Assembly (NCBI GenBank): GCA_947643945.1
Contig: CANRXN010000065.1
Coordinates: 1 to 6,353 of the forward strand
Direction: 5' to 3'
Length of the DNA stretch: 6,353 nucleotides
DNA from: an uncultured Clostridium sp.
GTDB taxonomy: Bacteria; Bacillota; Clostridia; TANB77; CAG-508
The translations under genes and the position numbers were made by a program. The notes under the pieces were generated by a model. That model did not search any database. It was given only the letters and a program-made list of their open reading frames with translations, and was not told the origin of the DNA. This document shows positions 6,330-6,353 of this stretch, one piece after another. Position 1 is the stretch's first letter; every line of letters starts with the position of its first letter.

Positions 6330-6353
6330 TATAAATGGAAATTATGGAAAAGT

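Overview
The window looks like part of a low-GC Gram-positive chromosome, probably a Clostridia-like Firmicute. Coding is strongly A-rich (AGA, ATA and AAA codons are common), sigma-A promoters are near consensus, SD sequences are purine-rich, and the gene families (class A PBP, LytR-CpsA-Psr) fit. All genes lie on the + strand: 3' end of a class A penicillin-binding protein (1-761), cysS (857-2245), galE (2306-3328), argS (3509-5205) and an LCP-family gene (5233-6263). A strong promoter at the right edge fires toward a gene outside the window. cysS and argS serve aminoacyl-tRNA synthesis. The PBP, GalE and LCP proteins serve cell-wall and surface-glycan assembly.

The main result is that galE, argS and the LCP gene each look broken by +1 frameshifts (3, 2 and 2 sites) and that all seven follow one rule. 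At each site an in-frame CGG codon stands where the family has a conserved glycine. Dropping the C, so that CGGN is read as GGN (Gly), restores the normal protein across the junction. The rebuilt lengths are normal (GalE 339, ArgS 564, LCP 342 residues) and there is no other indel. Nine further CGG trinucleotides in these genes and in cysS lie out of frame and cause no shift. No in-frame CGG is read as ordinary Arg anywhere, while CGT, CGC, CGA, AGA and AGG are used as Arg normally. The simplest reading is that CGG is not assigned to Arg here and works as an intrinsic +1 frameshift or four-base codon, CGGN = Gly. The three genes would then be intact. A systematic sequencing artefact is the main alternative.

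Other features: a leader between the PBP gene and cysS with two interleaved perfect inverted repeats (12 and 16 bp) that cannot both fold, the second ending at the SD of a TTG-started cysS; a strong intrinsic terminator overlapping the galE stop; and consensus promoters before galE, before argS (apparently an argS-LCP operon) and at the right edge.
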